From assembly GCA_024138025.1 (NCBI GenBank), contig JAMXBD010003414.1:57144-121143 (forward strand): 64,000 bases of DNA. The letters run 5' to 3'. Below are positions 59,300-64,000 of the stretch, piece after piece. A program made the translations under genes and the position numbers. Every line of letters starts with the position of its first letter. The stretch's first letter is position 1. The DNA is from Combretum micranthum. Taxonomy: Eukaryota; Streptophyta; Magnoliopsida; Myrtales; Combretaceae. The notes beneath the pieces are model-generated. The model was not told the DNA's origin. It saw only the letters and a list, made by a program, of their open reading frames with translations, and searched no databases.

Positions 59300-60466
59300 C
59301 CGGTTGTGCATCTGTCTCCTCTGGGGGAATGATCAGCATGTTTAATCTCTTACTTTTACAGCGGTGTCCGGGCCCAAAGGGCTCGTCACACCAAAAACAC
59401 TGTTTTTTCTTCCTCTTCTCCTCGAGTTCCTCAAGTGTCAAACGTCTGGTAGGTCTATTGTTGTGGGGCTGGTTGTTGCGACTATTGTTGGTGAAGTTAT
59501 GGTTGGGTAGGTTAGTGTTTACAGGTGTGTGAGTGTTTGGTTTGGTTGGAATAGACTGGAGTGTGTATGGATGTGTATGGATGGTGTGGTGCTGTGTGTT
59601 TAGGGGTGGTAAAAGAAGTTTGGTTTGGTTGTTTGAAGGTTTTGAGGTTGTTTTAGAGGATAAAATAGTAGCTTCCTGTAACTTTGCGAGTGTATAAGCT
59701 TGGGTCAGTGTTTTGGTTGAAACATTCGTATTGGAAACTGGATTCAGGTTTCAGACCACTTAAATAGCAGCTAACCAAGTGTGGTTCTGACAATTGAACC
59801 TGAGTGGATAGGTGTAGGAACTCATCATTATAGTCTTGTAAGAGACCAGTTTGCTGCAACTCTTTTAATTCTGACATAGGGTCTTCATAACCCCGTTCAT
59901 TAAACCTTGCATTCAAAGCTTTGATAAGCTCATCCCAATTTAGGGGAGTAGAATCACTTCTAGATTTAGCATAGGCACTAAACCATTCATAGGGTTTATC
60001 CTCTAAGTGCATGGTAGCAATTTTCACCTTAAGATTCTCAGGAGTTTCATCTAAGGAGAAAAAATGTTCTGCTCTAGAGACCCAATTTCGAAACCCATGA
60101 CCATTAAAAAAGGAAATTCAATCTTAGTATTGCGAGTAGGTACCTGATACCCCATTGATTTCTCCAAGTTGTCACCATTTGAATTCAGTAGACTAAGATT
60201 TGTCCCACTGTTTTTCCTACATTGGCCTCCACGGTGTCCATTGCTGCTGCTTTTCCATGTATGTGCTGTCTGAGTGTGTCAATGGTTTGAGACTGTTTCT
60301 CAATTATCATTTGTTGCTTTTGCAGGTTTTCGGAGAACAACTTCACCCATCCATCCTGCTTCTCGGATTGTTCCATGATGAGTTTTTCTTGTTTCTCATT
60401 TTGCTCTCGGATAATTCCTCTCAGAGCTTCTTCAATTCGTTTAAATTCTCGGGTCTCAGTGGCCAT
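59300..60466 (-). pseudogene. gag of the Reina-like element
   Basis: It starts at ATG 60464-60466, seven bases after the PBS. The N-terminal coiled coil (60185-60466) has REFKRIEEALRGIIREQNEK. The capsid part (59653-60027) has MHLEDKPYEWFSAYAKSRSD, WDELIKALNARFNERGYEDP and ELKELQQTGLLQDYNDEFLH. A Cys/His zinc knuckle CFWCDEPFGPGHRCKSK lies near 59345-59400. Frameshifts near 60030-60180 and 59650 separate the parts. Confidence 0.85.
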
Positions 60467-60472
60467 AACAAG

Positions 60473-60484
60473 GCTCTGATACCA
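60473..60484 (-). other. Primer binding site of the Reina-like element
   Basis: On the minus strand TGGTATCAGAGC, two bases from the LTR, matching initiator tRNA-Met. Confidence 0.93.
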
Positions 60485-60486
60485 GT

Positions 60487-60907
60487 TGTAACACGGAAGA
60501 TGGAAATTGCAAAGTTAAGGCCGAATACAGCCTGAAGTATAGAAGCAAAAATACTCGAATACGAGTAATATTTTGATTGGATTCTCAATGATAATTTCTG
60601 TATCATACGTACAGTATTTGTAACAGAAAAGTATTCTAGAATTGTCTAATTAGCATGTGTATTCTAACAGACTTCTAAATTGGTTACAACAGAAATGTAA
60701 ATGGGCTATTTCGGCCTGGCCCAATTTAATTCTTGACCCAACTAAATGGACTGAGCTAGCTTCTTCCCAGGCCTGTTATCCAAGCCTGTCCACTTCTTCG
60801 GACATCTTCTTCTTTACTTTATTTTTATGTTCAGTCCTCTTCCTGTTCTTTACTTCGACTATCCCGAAGCTTCTCGAACATGTCCTGCATTCGCAAACCC
60901 TGGAGCA
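60487..60907 (-). repeat. 5' LTR of the Reina-like element (right end on the + strand)
   Basis: It runs tgtaacacggaagatgg...ccctggagca, 421 bp. Confidence 0.93.
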
Positions 60908-61325
60908 GAGAACGAGCAAAGGCAGTGGTATTTCAACAATCAACATTCATCAGGAGAGATTTCCAATCTATGAGATGATTCATATAGTATCTTGTAAGGT
61001 TCTAACCTACAATAAAAATGATGTGAAGGAGGGATTGTCTGCGCAAGAATTTAAAAAAGATAATTCATTTGGGAAAGAGTTGCTCCAAAGAGCACTTGAG
61101 TCTCGCTTGCCAAAAATTCCTCTTGCAACACAAACCATTAAATCTATGATGAAAGTTGAAGCATTTGCCCTATGATTTGATGACTTTGCAACAATATTTG
61201 CTAAATATGAAAGGTTGCTTATTCAGACTAATATGGAAGAATGGGCTGTAAATAAAATCACTGGCGCACTTAGGAAGAAACAAGGAAAATCTTCACAAGA
61301 AGGAAAGGAACAATCAACGCGATGA

Positions 61326-62361
61326 AAAGCTAATATGCAGAATGATCATGATGTTCCTTAACCTTCATTATCTTGGTTTTAGTCCTAATGCTTAGCATGA
61401 AGAGTTTTATTCATATTGGAGGACAAAAAACCTGATTATATTCAGAAAGTTTTCTGGTGAAAAATTATCTTGGAATGTCTCACGATATACCTTATATCAT
61501 TGTAAATTATATGTTTTGTGCTTGATGATCATTACATATATACAAGCATTTTTCTTTTCTTCAAATCTACTAAGCAATTCCTTGTATCTTTACAATGCGA
61601 AGATTTTTTAGGAAAATTATATGCTTACATCGTCATATACGACCATGGAATAAAATTTAGTCCTTCCAATTTCCTTTCATTATTATAAAATCTATGATCT
61701 CTTTTACAAGCTTCAATGATGACAAAAACACAAGAGGAACTAAAGTTTTAAGTGTTATCTAGCAAATCCATAACTAGCAAAGAGCTAGTAAAGCGTTGTG
61801 TTATCACAAAATATCAATTCTTATACCAACAATTGAATTTGAGATCTATATGTTTTCATGTTATGGAGAATTAATATAGGAACAAATTCATTAAAGAAGT
61901 TCAAATCATGAACCAACCTTAAAGAAAAATTAAATATTAATGGTATCTTGAATAAGATAATAACTTTTTAACACAATTTTAAAGAATAAATTGAATCTTG
62001 AGTGCTACCTTAAGTTAAGATACATTCATTAACATAATTTTTGTTATGAGGATGACTATTATACAAATGATAAAAATTTTGATTTGTTTATATGTGTGGT
62101 ATACTTAACTATAGGGTTCAATTCAAATTTTAACAAAGAAATACATAATACAATTGTTCAATTAGTGTAATTAAGTTACACATAATTGCCAAAATATACT
62201 TGTGATATAGTGAACTTTTGTTTACAATATGTTAAATGTTCGTGTTTTTTGGATTTTTGTAAGACTTTATTACACTATAGGTAGCATGACAATTGGATGT
62301 TAGTATGATCAAAAGGACAGGTCATGAAATTATAGTTTACATCTAGACATTATGGGTAGCC
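61326..62361. other. Host 3' flank of the CNGC pseudogene
   Basis: AT-rich sequence without domain-bearing frames. It probably holds the old 3' UTR and downstream DNA. I see nothing further in it. Confidence 0.5.
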
Positions 62362-64000
62362 TGTCACGCCCGAAGGGTACCCTAAATGTGGCAGTCCGCC
62401 ACATATGTATTAAAACTTAAGAATGACTTCCAGAAGTCATGTGAAAGTTTTCAACACCATATTTAAGACGTCTATCACAACAATAGGAGACACCGGTGGG
62501 ATATATAGTTCGAGATAGTAAATACAGCATACAAGAATCTAAATAATCATCCAATTTATCATTAAGAGAATATAGTCCTTACAACATCTTTGGGGCTTTC
62601 CCCTATAATTCTCCAAATAATCATAATATCAACTTAATCTTTCTCATAACAAAATAATACTAACACCAAAAGATATTAAAGGATAATCAACCTAAGATCT
62701 TAAAAGATTTCCAGAAGCTTTTCTAAAACATCATCCTACTCGAGTGTATGAGTCTTTGGGCATAAAAGGTATAGTCTTGTTATAACAAAGGTCTATCGAA
62801 GTATAACCATAACTAGCTTAGTGAGAATATTCTTGGATCAACGTACATGTATAATTAATTTCAAACAAGTTATTAAACAAGCATATGAATGCATCAAGCA
62901 AGTGATCAAGCAATAAATATGATCTATCGAAATCATATGTTTGAATGGATTTACTCCTTCATTCAGGGTTAGGTGTTTGCTTCTTTAAAACCCATCTTAA
63001 AATCCAACTCATGTAGTTTATTTCAGGTGCCTACTCGCCCATCTTAAAATAGTTCTTTCAGGCTCTTAATTGTCCATCTCACAGATTTATGGCTCCTGTA
63101 AACCCAGCTACTATACTCTTGTCCCATCGAGTATAGTAGCTCATGTAATGAAACTAACTACATGGTATGCATGAATCAATTAATATAACTCATAGTATAT
63201 GATTAGAGTAATTTAAAGGTGATCACAAAATTTGCATACAGTCCAACATAATAATAGTAAAACACAATTTAATTAACAACGATTCATGCTTCGATATGCT
63301 TAGCATTCTTTCAACTAATATTATCATACGTAATTCATTTTCATCTTTTTCTACTTCTAGTACCTCTAGCAATAAGCACAACTAAGTATGAAAAAGGTAG
63401 GGAATAAACTTACTTGGCCATGAGAATCTATCTTTCTTACGGATGAGTTGATCGGTAAATCCACTAATCAAAATAATCCTCCAAGTATGAATGCTCCTCC
63501 TTGGGATTACCATGAATACTCCTTCTCGGGATTACCTAAACAAGAAGAATACCTATAATAAGTATTTTCTATTGATTCTATGGTACTTATCAAAAACTAT
63601 GTTATAAGATCATTAAAATTCGTATAGAAGGTAATTCCAACTTAAAACCATAACTTGGTCATTTTAACTTGAAATTGCACATATAATATGCCGTTTTCTA
63701 CCTACTCGAAAAGATCTATCCATTTAAAGGGTTATTTTTGTCATAAAAAGCCACTTGCGCTGGAAAATACTATGGTACAGAATAATTACGAAGTTATAGT
63801 TCACAAAATATGATTTTTCCAAATTTCACTTTACTAAAAAATCCTTAAGCAAAATATATGAATATATATATAGTTGAAAAATCCATGAACATATATTTAC
63901 ACTCATATCGTATGCATGATTTTTGTAGTGTTGTCTCAATATTGATATTTCATAAACAATTTATCTTTAAAGGTTTTAGAAGATAAGACTTTTGAAGATT
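62362..64000 (-). mobile_element. LTR of the C/D family, reverse, cut by the right edge
   Basis: It starts TGTCACGCCCGAAGGGTACCC at 62362, the complement of the U5 end of LTR D (gggtaccctttggggcgtgaca), followed by the complement of gcggactg-ccac. The U5 and leader similarity continues, for example the stretch near 63410-63540 against 22370-22450 of LTR D. The other end and hence solo or full status are outside the window. The expected TSD partner is gtagc. Confidence 0.82.

Larger units (their letters stand above)
55467..60907 (-). mobile_element. Young Reina-like chromovirus, reverse
   Basis: A complete element of 5,441 bp with a perfect gagaa duplication (55462-55466 and 60908-60912). Both LTRs are 421 bp and differ at about 7 sites by my count (about 1.7 percent). 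PBS for initiator tRNA-Met and a polypurine tract are present. The gag-pol order is coiled coil, capsid, zinc knuckle, protease, RT, RNase H, integrase, chromodomain. Total size, LTR length and the integrase tail (ITGDSRVEAVDRMLANREDQ) fit the Reina clade. Frameshifts and an altered RT active site make this copy non-autonomous. Confidence 0.93.
51655..61325 (+). pseudogene. Cyclic-nucleotide-gated ion channel (CNGC) pseudogene
   Basis: CNGCs are plasma-membrane cation channels with six membrane helices, a pore, a C-linker and a cyclic-nucleotide-binding domain (CNBD). Recognisable exons: 51655-51808 plus 52433-52464 (S4-S5), 52975-53264 (S5 to pore), 54878-54953 (S6), 55082-55323 (C-linker) and 55416-55466 plus 60913-61325 (CNBD and tail). 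GT-AG borders and phases fit. The parts before S4 (S1-S3) are not found. Frameshifts in the C-linker exon, a stop at its end, a frameshift in the CNBD and a TGA after VEAFAL show decay. A LINE and a chromovirus sit in two exons. Closest subgroup not determined. Confidence 0.85.
55416..61325 (+). pseudogene. CNGC exon, CNBD and C-terminus, split by the Reina-like element
   Basis: It begins VQEFEDLDKKIKKELGE, is cut at 55466 and resumes at 60913 with RAKAVVFQQSTFI. A one-base shift follows, then FPIYEMIHIVSCKVLTYNKN (compare PIDEMLFIMRGKVLTY), FGKELLQRALESR and TQTIKSMMKVEAFAL (compare STRTVKALTEVEAFAL), a TGA, then FDDFATIFAKYERLL and EEWAVNKITGALRKK, where CNGCs have the calmodulin/IQ region. 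The natural end is TGA at 61323-61325. Confidence 0.85.

Noticed and set aside
1..64000. Bacterial-type operons, defence systems or phage genes
   Set aside because: No dense coding, no ribosome binding sites, and all recognisable proteins are plant retroelement or plant channel parts.

Overview
This is plant nuclear DNA, very AT-rich, and most likely from a eudicot. The signs are spliced plant-type exons, plant chromoviruses primed by initiator tRNA-Met, L1-type LINEs with an RNase H domain, and LTRs ending in the GGGGCGTGACA style common in plant Ty3/gypsy elements. By my boundaries about 85 percent of the window is transposable element. I see no intact cellular gene, no rRNA or functional tRNA gene and no CRISPR array. 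I cannot name the species.

Positions 1-23882 are a stack of nested Ty3/gypsy pieces. The base is an old, stop-riddled Tekay-like element (E4): internal domains at 13045-16738 and a 3' LTR at 16739-23882. Its gag is cut by a reverse-oriented Tat-like LTR that runs off the left edge (E1, boundary at 8297) and by a solo LTR (C, 8306-13044, TSD GAGAA). E1 carries a 44-bp minisatellite split by solo LTR A (402-7651), which is itself split by reverse solo LTR B (1210-3783, TSD GAACT). The 3' LTR of E4 is split by solo LTR D (20062-23519, TSD TACAC).

Positions 23883-62361 are a host gene region pulled apart by retroelements. The recognisable gene is a cyclic-nucleotide-gated channel (CNGC) pseudogene on the + strand. 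Its S4, S5/pore, S6, C-linker and CNBD exons lie between 51655 and 61325, with frameshifts and stops. The host sequence has taken a LINE (27278-40953, TSD ATTACCATCG) that itself holds a 10.7-kb non-coding LTR element (28059-38805, TSD CTAAT). It also has an old chromovirus (41750-51077, TSD ATAAT) holding reverse solo LTR E (45370-49112), a second truncated LINE inside an exon (51809-52417, 15-bp TSD), and a young Reina-like chromovirus (55467-60907, TSD GAGAA).

From 62362 to the right edge is another reverse LTR, of the same family as C and D.

Nothing here looks like a new defence or metabolic system. The best leads are: the non-coding Tat-like element with LTRs, PBS and PPT but only tandem arrays inside; an intron-like GT-AG insert exactly at the gag/protease junction of E4; a tRNA-like Pol III box motif in the U3 of the Tat-like LTRs; a GC-rich CCGGCG word cluster shared by two LTRs; and the same Asp-to-Asn change in the reverse transcriptase active site of two unrelated elements.
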